From positions 1,054,001 through 1,118,000 of the forward strand of contig CP114122.1 in the NCBI GenBank assembly GCA_029959195.1: 64,000 nucleotides of DNA. Reading direction: 5' to 3'. The notes beneath the pieces are model-generated. The model was given only the letters and a program-made list of their open reading frames with translations, was not told the origin of the DNA and searched no databases. Positions 35,700-46,260 of this stretch are shown one piece after another (position 1 is the first letter of the stretch; each line of letters starts with the position of its first letter). Source of the DNA: Dictyophora rubrovolvata. Taxonomy: Eukaryota > Basidiomycota > Agaricomycetes > Phallales > Phallaceae. Made by a program: the position numbers and the translations under genes.

Positions 35700-36270
35700 T
35701 GTGTGTTTTTATAATCTCCCTATTGAGGGTCTCGAGCTTCTCGAATATTTGCAAATCGTGGCTGGCTTCCAGCATGAACAGCTTCCGGTCAAAATCCCGC
35801 AGAATGCATGTGTACTCTCGCGTCCTAGATCTCGACAGGGCGACATACGTGTTGAAAGTCGTGAGGGTTCCCGATGTCGGTTTCGTAATGTCGACTAATA
35901 GGGGCTCTGCGCTTGCACTTCATAGTCAGTGAAGGCGTATGCCGGCATTATATATGGGATATTGCACTCGATGCACGGTTCGCTTCCTTCCCGGCTCCTC
36001 GTCAATGGAAATGGACATGTGAATGGGAAAACATCCTGTTTGTAAACCGGGTAAGTTTTCTTTAAGGGGTACGTCTGGTCTGAATACTAAAACGACTGGT
36101 TGGTATTAAAGCCTGTGGTTTACTAAAGACTGTGGTTGGGAATGACGGGCTCTCGCGGGTCGAGTATTATCTGTTCGAGCGATCCCATTGTACCATTTGC
36201 GAGGTGGGCGTCCACGCAAACGTTATGCGTTAACAACGAATGCATTCCATCGAAAATTTCTATTTCCTAA
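35700..36270 (-). mobile_element. Helitron/PIF1-type helicase C-terminal remnant A
   Basis: The minus strand, in shifting frames, carries text typical of the C-terminal end of PIF1-like helicases encoded by fungal Helitrons. Pieces are HLANGTMGSLEQIILDPREP, then IMPAYAFTDYEVQAQS, the variant of the TDYxxQGQT motif, then LTTFNTYVALSRSRTREYTC and ILRDFDRKLF. Several stops and frame changes interrupt it, and the N-terminal Walker motifs, Rep domain and element ends are not seen. This is a rolling-circle DNA transposon remnant or a host PIF1-like copy; I cannot tell which from this fragment. Confidence 0.65.
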
Positions 36271-36483
36271 GGTAGCTTGATGGCAGATGCTCCGCTAACT
36301 CCTGAGAAAGAAAGAGCACTTGGAAAAAAGAGAAGACTATACTGAGTTTGTACTGCGTTGCTAGTCTACATGTCTTTGGCGTAATTGTTTAGAATAAACT
36401 GAAGTTTCGAATGAATGCCAGTGGAGTCATTTGAATCCCAACGAAAAGCGTGCATGCAAGGAATTTGGCGCTACGCGCCCCTA

Positions 36484-36716
36484 GTAGTTTACTCGGAGCA
36501 CTTGAAGTATAAACTCGAGTAACACTAATGTACCATACCTAAAGCATAAAAGCTAGATACTCAACAGGCGTCGTCGTTGTAAGGCATATAGAAATTATCC
36601 TGCTTCACAAGGGACATTCCATTTTGTCGATTGAATTCAACATACACTTTGACTTCAGAGAATAAATCTCACTAAACTTTAACCCAAGCACAAGATCATC
36701 ATTGGGATTCACATCG
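36484..36716 (+). repeat. Orphan copy of an HsbA 3' end and 3' flank
   Basis: Similar along its length to about 39924-40176, the last codons and 3' flank of HsbA copy 4. Shared stretches include aaactcgagtaa, ggcgtcgtcgttgtaaggca, tttgacttcagagaataaa-like text, cactaaactyt and aacccaagcaca. No HsbA exons precede it, so the rest of that copy has been lost or was never copied. It ends where the AMSH fragment begins. Confidence 0.85.
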
Positions 36717-36893
36717 GCGAGTTTTGCAATTTCCTTTAAGTTCATCAATCGAATGAGGATGTTTCAACAATGCAGAACGGTATCGCTGGACAGCGGACCC
36801 TGTGTGCCCTTCAGAGAAATTGTAATCTCGTCAGATGGATGGTTGAGTTTGGATGTGCTGGAGAACGGGTGTGAGTGTGCCTGGTTCTTAGGA
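36717..36893 (-). pseudogene. Second, inverted AMSH fragment
   Basis: On the minus strand this resembles the 5' part of the AMSH gene (about 22540-22735) and is closer to the fragment at 30753-31295: both share ggtatcgctggacagcggac (as read here) and a contracted stretch before it. Matching text includes ttcatcaatcgaatgagga and cagagaaattgtaatctc. It is noncoding. The close match to the other fragment suggests that one was copied from the other or both from a common copied intermediate. Confidence 0.85.
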
Positions 36894-37213
36894 CAGGGAA
36901 ATAATCAGTTTCTATATATTCCCTTGCAGCATGCAAGGGCTCACCGGCGCTCACCCACTGCACGTTTATTTGTGTATGTAGCCACCTTTCCTCTCATGGC
37001 GAAAGCGATATGTTCCTCTCTTACTTATCTATACGTCCTTCTACCTAGGTGTCGCCTCGTCGGCTGTGTAACCCTTTTGGAATGTGTACGTTATATTTCA
37101 TTGTACTGTTAACATAATAGAGCGTTCCTTCAAATTCTCTCTATCCATTGCCGCCAATTCAACGTCGAAGTGATGCAAACCGTTGTCCATAGGTTGGGTT
37201 AAATAACTTCGCG
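36894..37213. other. Spacer between AMSH fragment and helicase remnant B
   Basis: No recognised coding content; an open frame that spans the AMSH fragment on the opposite strand is a shadow. The word gcatgcaagggctc also occurs near 38515. Confidence 0.4.
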
Positions 37214-37640
37214 TCACATTCTTTCAGCAATCAGGTAAGTATCTTCTCGATTCTTGGATCTCGAAAGCACCACGTATGCGTTGAACGGCGTCAATCTTGC
37301 AATGGGTGGCTTCGCGATGTTGATCAATACCGCACTGATCGTTTGTCCTTGTCCTTGATAGTCTGTGAGAGAGTAGGCAGGTATGACCGTGAATTGTTTG
37401 TGATATATTATTATCTCAAACTCGGTGCGGTGAAACACTTTCAACGCTTCCACTGGAAGAAGGCCCTCATGTATGTGATTGAATCGTCTACCGTAGTCAT
37501 GATCGAGACAAAATAGAAGGAAAAATGCTTTGAATTTCAGGCGGTGATAGTGACATCTGTTCTCTATTGCAGGTTCTCGAGCATCCAACGTTCCAATGCA
37601 CCCATTTGCAAGATGTGATTCGCGCGATGTTGAATGTGAT
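37214..37640 (-). mobile_element. Helitron/PIF1-type helicase C-terminal remnant B
   Basis: A minus-strand frame of 124 codons reads AREPAIENRCHYHRLKFKAF, then FHRTEFEIIIYHKQFTVIP, AYSLTDYQGQGQTISAVLIN, IAKPPIARLTPFNAYVVLSR and SKNREDTYLI. This is the conserved end of PIF1-like helicases of fungal Helitrons, with an intact TDYxxQGQT and LTPFNxYVxLSRS. Upstream text with HLANGCIGTL is present in another frame. It is better preserved than remnant A and distinct from it, so two insertions or a duplicated one existed. No Walker motifs or Rep domain are visible. Confidence 0.7.
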
Positions 37641-38839
37641 AATGACGCGCACCCCCTCGAAAGGCTCTAATACACAAGGCAACTCCCATTTACTTGTCTT
37701 CTGTTGACCTCCCTTTCTTCCGCGATGAGAGCGTTCTTATTTTTGCTGATGTAGTCGTGACCCGGACATGCTGACGCGATTTTCCCTTTTTTTTCATCAT
37801 TTCTTTGATCCACGCCCCTGTACACCCTTTCTTGTTGTGATAAGGACAGCGTGGTTCCAAGGAGCAATATCGAAACCGACTTTGGACATTGTGCATATGT
37901 ATGTCACCACCTGCACCTGATCCGGAGTACGGAATGACTGAAGAACAGCGGGTACGCAGGTATCTCAAAGAAGTGAGTTATTCGAATCCCAACTTCATGA
38001 TAGATTTGCATGATGTGATTTTAGCTTTGGTATCGACCCCTTGCCATTGTATAAGAACAACGCATCCGTTCGACCTAAAGAGGTCTTTCACACAATGCGA
38101 AACTCCATAGTGCAAGTTCAATTTAACTGAGTGAACTACTTCATCGAAAGGGACAACGCGCAGTCTATAGTGGCCAAAATTGTTGACATCTGCATTCTGC
38201 GCGCTGGCCCGACCAGCTGTTTGGAAAGGAGGAATGTCTTGGAAGGTCCTATAACTCCCGAGAAGCAAGGGTCCCCTTCGAAAAAAAACGCGCTCCGAAT
38301 GACGTCTATGGATTGTTCTCGGTTAGTTCCCGCTGTAAAATGTGCTCAACTCATCGTAAGCCCCGTAAACCTTTACTGCGTGTGTTGTGAGGTGTACGGG
38401 TATCTGTACTGGTTGTATCTATGTGTTTCTTAATGGGTTGAGGATTATGATTCGCCCGAAGCGGTGCTTGAATTAGTATTATTCGTTTATTAAGGTTGTT
38501 TACATCTGGTACGGGCATGCAAGGGCTCTGGCGGCTCCCGGGACGCGGGACGCGGGACGCCTCATGCACGTGGTCTGTCGGTCACCGGCCACCGGCCACC
38601 CAGTCAATAATAAATTAAATATGACCGTACGGCTGTGTAATCCCTAGTCTTCTCATTGCACAACATCGTGAACAAGAAAACATAATTTTTTCTTATAGTC
38701 ATGCATAGTTACAGCACTCGCTGGGATACTCCCTTAGGCTTGCACGCCCCGGTGCCCGTACAATGGAAAAAAATATTGAGCATTACACACCGCATTTCTC
38801 GGCCCCGGGTAGTACGCCGAAGTGTCCATGTCAGGGTTC
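37641..38839. other. Spacer upstream of HsbA copy 4
   Basis: Open frames at 37690-37968 and 37889-38110 have no family features; they may belong to the decayed helicase element. From about 38570 onward the sequence matches the upstream region of HsbA copy 3, with an extra 100 or so bases near 38680-38765 absent from copy 3. Confidence 0.45.
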
Positions 38840-38855
38840 GCGTATAAAAGTCGAA
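38840..38855 (+). promoter_or_regulatory. Shared TATA promoter element, HsbA copy 4
   Basis: GCGTATAAAAGTCGAA, identical to copies 1 and 3, about 85-100 bases upstream of the ATG. Confidence 0.8.
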
Positions 38856-38937
38856 TCATATTTCAAATCTTCATACCATAGTTCTCCCTTTTTTTTACAT
38901 TATTGTTAATTTCTTAATTATCCTTGTTCATTTGAAC

Positions 38938-39947
38938 ATGCACTTTTTCAGACTTCCTTTGGTACTCCTCGCAACCACTTTTATCACCGCCGCTTTAGCA
39001 GACCCCACTGGCGTTACCGGGACCGCTGAATCCGTACTTCTTGATCTTGATGCAATGGGTGCGGCTGTCGTAAGTCTCGCTTCCGCCTCTATTCCTACAT
39101 ATGAACTAACTTTTTTTTCTCCCCCTTTCACACTCTGTCCGGATAAGGACACTCTCAATAGTATTATTGTGGATCTTCCAAATACTCCTCAAACGGTATC
39201 AGTAAGCTATTATTAACTTGGGCTGTTGTGTACTTTTTCTAATAATTTTGTGTTTCAGGCGGCTCAGACATTCTTTGACGCTTTCACAGCCGCTGTAACC
39301 GATGTAGTGCAGGTAAGAAACGCCCCCTTATTCTCAATAAAATGTTTCTACGTAATTGAAAAAACGTAACAAATAGACAGGTGAAGACATAGATGTAAGA
39401 GAGTTTGGGTTTCATATAAAGGAGGGGAGAGAACTGAGATCAATATCAACACAGACATTAGGTCCCTTCAACCAAAGCAATAGTGGAATACTCATGACCA
39501 ACCATGTCATACCAGCCTATGCCAGCATTAACAGTACTCTCAACTCGTTTACACAACAGATAAACGCTCTTGATGGGTTTCTAGACATTCCTAAATTTGG
39601 ATCAGATGTCCAGCTATTACTCGGACAATTCGAAAATGCCACTCAGGTAAGATAGCATAGCTTGCTAATAGGAATGCTTATTTAAACGATGGCCGATTGA
39701 CCATTTATTTTTACAGGCGATGGTATTTGCCATCGAAGACAAATTCGCCTCGGTAAGCTTTGATTATTTCTGAAGAAACGCTAAACGCTCACACTCATGC
39801 CTTTGCCCCCCCTCCCTATAGAATGCGGTGGCTCAGCAGACAAATATTGCTCAAAGCATACTGAGTAACTTTGGCACCACTTTCGCCTTTATTTCTTTCT
39901 TTTTGGCCTCAAACAATAATAGCTTACTCGAAGGATTTGAAGCATAA
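38938..39947 (+). CDS. HsbA-like secreted protein, copy 4
   Basis: Starts MHFFRLPLVLLATTFITAAL, a signal peptide, then ADPTGVTGTAESVLLDLDAM. Spliced text continues DTLNSIIVDLPNTPQTVS, AAQTFFDAFTAAVTDVVQ, HVIPAYASINSTLNSFTQQ, AMVFAIEDKFAS and a last exon ending SNNNSLLEGFEA and a stop. Six exons at the same positions as the other copies, with good splice signals; it looks functional. Compared with copy 3, introns 1, 3 and 4 are highly similar while exon 2 matches at only roughly 55-60 percent of bases by eye. The 3' flank is the source-like match for the orphan segment at 36484-36716. Confidence 0.72.
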
Positions 39948-41007
39948 ACTCGAGTAATACTAATATTAATGTACTGTACCTAAAGGATGAAAGTTAGATA
40001 GTCAACACTGGGCGTCGTCGTTGTAAGGCATATGGGATGGATTATACTGATTGGCAGGGGACATTCCTTTTTGTCGCTTGTATTCAATTAACACTTTAAC
40101 TTCAGAGAATAAACCTCACTAAACTCTCACCCAAGCACAGGATCATCATCGACTCTTGAGATCCACATCGGCTAATAAAGCAAGGAAATAGTGTGCTAAG
40201 AAGTTTTTAATGATGGTGGTAAGAGTGTGAAAAGTCCTCGAAAGAGCTGCAGTGGTGCCCCTCGCAAGTCCTCTAATTGTCAGGCTCAGGCTTCAACATC
40301 AAAAGGTCTTCTGTCCCTGTGGTACACTGGGAGATATGCATATTCTGAGACGACATGTATCGTGAAGGTAGTTTTTTCAGACATTTGAGAGATGATTGCC
40401 CTTCTTCCGCTGGCCTTTCCTCTTCTCCTATTTATAAGTCTCCATACAATCAATTATTAAATACTTTTCATTTCTTTCTTTGTTCTCAAATACGCTACGA
40501 TCTTTCTTTCCATTCCATTCTTAACCTATACCTATAATAAAGTTCGCTCTTAATTCCTCGGAACACTGGGAATCGCGCAATATCAATTTGTTTTTAGTCT
40601 AGCGGTGCGACGAGGGACCGGCCCGGGTACTGGGAATCCCTCGGCTTTGACGATATTTGAAGCTAGAAATACGCGCACCGACAGTTAAGTCGTCCCTAGT
40701 GTAGATGTCTAGCCTCTAGGTAGCCTTGTAGATAAGAGCTCGTGTCTGTAGTCCGAGGAATCTACACTCGACTGAGATCACTATAAATACATTGTACATA
40801 CAATCAAATACAGATAAGCCTAAGGTGAAAGCAAATTCTACCGTGAGCTTTGGCTGGATGCAAGGGAATGATTATAGGGTGATTGTTCAAGATTGACTAT
40901 ATAACCATCTGACAAAACCAGATTACACACACAAGCAGTGTGTACGAGAAGACCGGCCGGCCTATTTTAATGAGTTGCGGTCCGAAAGATGCCTGCGTCA
41001 TTCCATC
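39948..41007. other. Spacer between HsbA copy 4 and the CinA-like gene
   Basis: The first 230 bases are the duplicated HsbA 3' flank. The remainder shows no gene; the CinA-like promoter must be at its end. Confidence 0.5.
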
Positions 41008-41600
41008 ATGCCCACATTCCCACCAGACTCCCTGCGCCCTACTCTCGATGCCATCGCCGCCATATTGAAAGAAAGAAATCAAACCATCGCAATCGTAGAA
41101 ACAGCCGCAGGCGGCCTCATCTCAGCATGTCTCCTCGCCATACCCGGAGCGAGCGCGTACTATCGCGGTGGACTGACGTTGTACTCGCTCGAGTCCCGGA
41201 TGACATATGCCGGGTGGACGGAAGAAACAATTAAGGATTACAAGTGAGATAGACAGACGGACAGACTTTTTGAGTGAGCTCTGTAGCCTGGGGTACTAAT
41301 GATGTTCTATCATTTTGTCGCAGGGGTCCTACAACACAAATCGTCAGCGATCTAGCTTGTCGCATCCAAAGCCAACTTTCCACAAGCTACGTCCTCTGTG
41401 AAAGCGGAATTGCCGGACCAACGGGTGGTCGGAGTAATAGGCCTGCAGGATACGCTGCGTTGGCCGTTGCCAATGCCCACCAGGTATGCGAGACAAGAGA
41501 AGTCAGTACGGGAAGCTCGGATAGGGAACACAATATGATTGCGTTCGCAGAGTCAGCATTAAAGTTTTTTTTGGACGTTCTGAATGGTGGGACTTTGTGA
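41008..41600 (+). CDS. CinA-like nicotinamide-nucleotide amidohydrolase domain protein
   Basis: Homologue of the bacterial CinA C-terminal domain (PncC), which deamidates nicotinamide mononucleotide; the fungal role is not settled. The start MPTFPPDSLRPTLDAIAAIL leads into TIAIVETAAGGLISACLLAI, the family motif in which bacterial enzymes have ESCTGG, here ETAAGG. Then come SAYYRGGLTLYSLESRM and, after one intron (41244-41323), SYVLCESGIAGPTGGRSNRP, AGYAALAVAN and the end FFLDVLNGGTL. The length of about 170 residues matches a stand-alone domain. The frame is intact. A partial decayed copy with the intron lies at 30505-30752. Confidence 0.88.
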
Positions 41601-41730
41601 AAGGTAATGACTTTGAAATGCCGAGCTACATATAAATCAGTACAAGTTACACTAGTACTAGTACACGCGAAGACTCTCGATGTTGTAAAAAGAACCTACA
41701 TAGCAACTTGTCATGATGGTGTTTATGTCT

Positions 41731-41901
41731 TCAGCTCGCATGCGAAGTATCGCCGAAGGCACCATTCAGAGCTATGATAGTGTTAGCCTGTTGATTCAAC
41801 GCGGCGCCAGTGCTGTTGATGCTGGCCAAGGTTGGTCCTAGAGGGTTGGTAATGAGTATTTCAGTATCAATCTTGTCGAAGGACCGGAAGAGACTCGGTC
41901 T
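41731..41901 (-). pseudogene. Possible tail of a further HsbA-like gene
   Basis: The minus strand reads RPSLFRSFDKIDTEILITN, then PLGPTLASINSTGAALNQQ and ANTIIALNGAFGDTSHAS before a stop. Composition and the NQQANTI...AF pattern resemble the last exons of the HsbA copies. No signal peptide, promoter element or preceding exons are found up to 42400, so it is at most a fragment. Confidence 0.3.
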
Positions 41902-42451
41902 TTAATATTGAACACACTTAACCAATTAGTTCACCTACAATAATTGATTATCAGCCCGAGTTTATTTAAACCAGCATAGTATTCTTACGACGCGATTTCC
42001 AAACGATGAACAAGCGGCAAACAGGGGTTCCATTCAATAACATTGACTATGAAATAACGAGGAATGAATCGTATCCTGACAGATTGAGAAAAAAATATGC
42101 TCTTCAGTCTGACACAAAACCGTGAATTATACAACACCACAACTTATGAGGAGGTTATCAGGCTGGAAATACCGCGTGCTGAGATAAAACCGCAAGCAAT
42201 GAGGTGAGACAGAAGGAAACATCATTTTTGGCCCTTTTACATGAGGTGATCATTGCATTTTATGCACTAATAATGCACTATTTCATGGCTGTTCAAACAG
42301 GAGCAGTGATATCAAGACTCAAGAGGCTTGTCGGAAGTCCGAAGCGCTCGTTTTCCGGCACCGAATGCCGTCACTATGACAGTGCGTCACGTTTCGCTTT
42401 AAATCTCCTTTCCTTTAGACATTCGTTTTCTTTTCATTTTCATTCATGTGA
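41902..42451. other. Spacer upstream of ATG1
   Basis: A 109-codon open frame at 42204-42533 overlaps the ATG1 start in another frame and is a shadow. This region should contain the ATG1 promoter; no TATA box stands out. Confidence 0.5.
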
Positions 42452-45400
42452 ATGGCGCCAACTGCTTCGCCAGGTCCGTCCAAGGACAGCGTTTCACGCC
42501 GTCCGGAAGATGAAGATGTCAAACCTTATGTGATAAGTCAGGAAATCGGAAAGGGATCTTTCGCGACTGTTTACAAGGGCTATCACCAGGTTTGTGTTCT
42601 TTGTATCGCTTGTACACCGAAATGAACCTTTCTCGCAAAATTCTCATGTAAACCTCTGTGCTTATCTAGGATACACACGAAGCCGTCGCGGTTAAAGCCG
42701 TCTCGCGATCCATCTTGACCGCTAAACTACTTGAGAACCTCAAGTCTGAAATCGACATTCTCAAGCAACTTTCCCATAAACACATCACCTTATTACTAGA
42801 TATTGTCGTGCGTCTTTATCGTCTTTATCTTCTTCTGCTCTGGTGACAAGGTTACATATGACTTGTAGCATTCACCTTCTCATATACATCTAATTATGGA
42901 GTATTGTGCCGGCGGTGACCTCTCGGGTTATATCAAAAGTCGCGGTCGCGTTGATGGTTTACAATACTCTCCGAGTCCTGATGCGCCCGTTCAATACTAT
43001 CCCCACCCTCGAAGTGGCGGCTTAGCCGAGCGCTGCGTGAGATGCTTCTTGAGACAGTTAGGTATGCGCCATACAAAGAAATTGCTTATACACGAGTTAT
43101 TCATTACTTCAATTGTATAGCACGAGCACTTAGATTCCTTCGATCGAGAAATCTTATCCACAGAGACATCAAGCCTCAAAATCTGCTATTGTCCCCTTCC
43201 ACTCCGACTGATCATTCTCGTGGCCACCCTATTGGTATCCCTATTTTGAAGGTCGCGGATTTTGGCTTTGCTCGTATTTTACCGAATGCGGTGATGGCGG
43301 AAACTCTTTGTGGAAGCCCGTAAGTGTTGTTTTGATTGACACCATCCATGTTTCTCACCTTCTATTTAGATTGTATATGGCTCCCGAAATTTTACGGTAT
43401 GAGAAGTACGATGCCAAAGCTGATCTTTGGTCCGTGGGAGCCGTACTATATGAAATGAGTGTCGGCAAGCCTCCGTTTCGTGCTCAGAATCATATAGATT
43501 TATTGAGAAAGGTGGGTTATTTGCCTTTGTTCGCTTCTTGAGTGTTCATCCAATTTATTTTCTTTCTTTCTTTCTTTCTTCAAGATTGAAGCTTCCAAGG
43601 GAATCAAGTTCCCTGACGAAGATGAGTCTCACCCGTCTCATCCCTTAAACCCTATGAATCCGAACAGTCCTTACCATCAGGTAAGTAAACAAACTAGTCT
43701 TTATTATTTAGACTAAACTGTTGCCAAAGCCGGGGTTAGGAAACACTCGCGCACAGGAGAAAATGGATCAGGTGGTAGCACCAGATATGAAAGCACTTAT
43801 GCGCCGATTGCTCGTCCGACACCCTGTAGACCGCGCTAGCTTCGATGAATTTTTCAACAGCCAAGCTCTCAACAATAGCAAATTCTCCGTAATTCAGGAT
43901 TCTTTACGGAAATCAGGGAACAGGGAGAGAGATTTGACACCTTCAGTTTCGTTAATTCCAGAGGATGCCATGCCTGTCGCCCAGCGGACTGCTCCTCCTA
44001 TTCCTGGTGCTGACGGTCGCAAGATGACTGAACAACACACGTTGTTTTCAGTCCCAAATGACCAGCCCGGGCGTGTGCGCACCAGACTTTCTGTACAGGA
44101 AAAGACGAGGGTGGCACAGAAGGAGAAGGGTTCCGGGGAAGAAGAGGAAAGGAAGAGTGGAGGGAATTTTCCTGTCGTGTTGCCCACCGTGACTGCTTCA
44201 CCTCGGCAAATAACACAAGACCTTCCTTCGTCTGAACGCGAACGTAAGGGTGACATAATGGTGCCAGTTTCTGAAGCGGTTCCGCAGGCAATGATAGAAC
44301 CTAAGGGTGTTCCAATTAACGGGTATTCAATGTTATGTCCTTTTATACTAAACGACTACTGACGGACCTTTTGTGCAGTAAAATCGCGTTTAGGAGAGAT
44401 GGAAGAAGGGAAAGCGGTGGAAGAGAATCCGATTTTGGGAGGTATGGTCGAGCTCATTATTGGAGTTGTTGACCTGAGTCATTTCTCATTATTACAGTGC
44501 ACGAGTACGGGCGGAATTAACATACGGGGGTGTTGAAGCCAATCGACCTATCTTGGAAACTGAAGCTTCCATTATTCCTGGGGAGAGTGAGGAAGATGGT
44601 TTACTAAGGAAGGAATACGTCATGGTTGGAGATACCAAGGCTGTTGAATTTGATAAGGCAGTGGATGGTAGGTTATTTATGCTCCTTAAGCCTATGTCGA
44701 TTACTTGACAGTGAACAGAACTTCGAACTATAAGTCGTCATCGATCTTCAGAAGACAGACAGTCTTTAATCACCCCAATCACCACGACCAGCAATGATCG
44801 TTATAAAGATTCGGGGTCTCCACGTCATTCGCCTATTCGGACAACATTTCCTCCGCGTCCTTTGTCTGGTATCATGACGCCTTCTCAGCCTCTAGCTGGC
44901 GCTTTGGCACGTGCTTTGAGTATGGCAAGTAAGAGGTTCTTCAAACAGCGGCATTCTGCCGTTTCCAGACAATCGCAGCGGAGGCCCATTATCAGGGACA
45001 GAGAAGGCTCTCAAGGTAGAGAAAGTCCGGGATCAAACATTGCCAACGGTCCCCGTGAGGAGGCCCTTTTGGCTCGACTGGAGGATCTCGCACAAAAGAC
45101 TCAAGTTTTGGCCAACTGGGCCGATGAGATGTATGACTATGTCAGAGATACATCTCAGAGTAAAAACAGTTCTATATGAAGATTGATGTCTCTATGCTGA
45201 TGTTTAATTTGTGTTTTTTGCAGAACCTTTACCCGATCCCAAGAAGTTCGTTCAAAAGGAGTATGAAACTCTCGAGGCTGCACAACGTAGGCACAAGGCA
45301 GAAGTTGAAGTCGAAGGGAACGCCGTCACTTGCGTGGCGTTGTATATGCTTTTGATGGGTTTCTCTCAGAAGGGCATCGATGCTTTGAAGCGCTTTCAAG

Positions 45401-46034
45401 CTGACCTTGAAATGCGTTTCCCAGACGAAGAGATTCTATTAAGCGAGAATCTCGAAGATGGTTTGTGAACCTTTTTTTTTCTTTATCCGACACATACTGA
45501 TGGGTATTCGTGGACTTTTTGTAGCATTGGTATGGTTCAAGAAAAACTTTGACACGTGTAACGATCGAGCTACCTTAGTCAAGACATGGCTTCCTGTCGA
45601 ATTCGAAGCTCGTGATGTTTCTTGGCTGAATCAACTCATTTATGATCGTGCATTACAATTGGTAGAATTTCTCTCTTAACTTTATTTAGTGCATGGATGT
45701 TAGCTGATGATAAATTCCAGAGTCGCACGGGTGCTCAAAAGGAATTGCTCGATCAAGCAACTTTAGAGGAATGTGAACGTTTATATGAAGAATCGCTATG
45801 GTGTTTATATGCACTTCAAGACGAGATTATGAAACCCGACAATCCATTTGTTGAAAATGACAAAGCTGTCATTGGAGGATGTTAATTATTTCCATACTTC
45901 CGTTTAGTTTTCTCTCTTCAATAACTTTTTTCTTCTGAACAGGGATCAGTCGAACCAAACGTCGCCTGGACGCATGTATTACACGTCGAACAGGTCAACT
46001 GCCTCCAGCAGGGACAACATATCAAGCTTTCTAG
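42452..46034 (+). CDS. ATG1: Autophagy-initiating Ser/Thr kinase ATG1 (ULK family)
   Basis: Kinase that starts autophagosome formation with ATG13 and ATG17. The start [20 protein letters not shown] precedes the kinase domain: [19 protein letters not shown] (glycine loop), [13 protein letters not shown] (Lys), [35 protein letters not shown] (catalytic loop), [12 protein letters not shown] (DFG), [20 protein letters not shown] and [16 protein letters not shown] Ser/Pro/Glu-rich linker follows. The C-terminal MIT-type domain includes [31 protein letters not shown] and [20 protein letters not shown]. It ends [20 protein letters not shown] and a short tail. About a dozen exons give roughly 900-950 residues, normal for the family. 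All kinase residues are present. Confidence 0.95.
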
Positions 46035-46260
46035 GCCCCGTTTTATATCTTGTATCACCGTATTTATCCCCAACTGGTTATATTTGTTTGTTTTGCTATC
46101 TTCCAGAAAAGACATTGTGCATACCCTGTATTGGTTGTTATTTGGCTGTTATTTTCCGTTCAACGCTATTGTACCCGCATCTTGTTTCATGACACATGTT
46201 CAAGTAGTGTATCATTATTTCATTGTTACATAATATAAAGTCATAAAGACAAAAAATATA

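Noticed and set aside
36702-37112. A 136-codon plus-strand open frame
   Set aside because: It runs antisense across the inverted AMSH fragment and adjoining spacer and has no motif.
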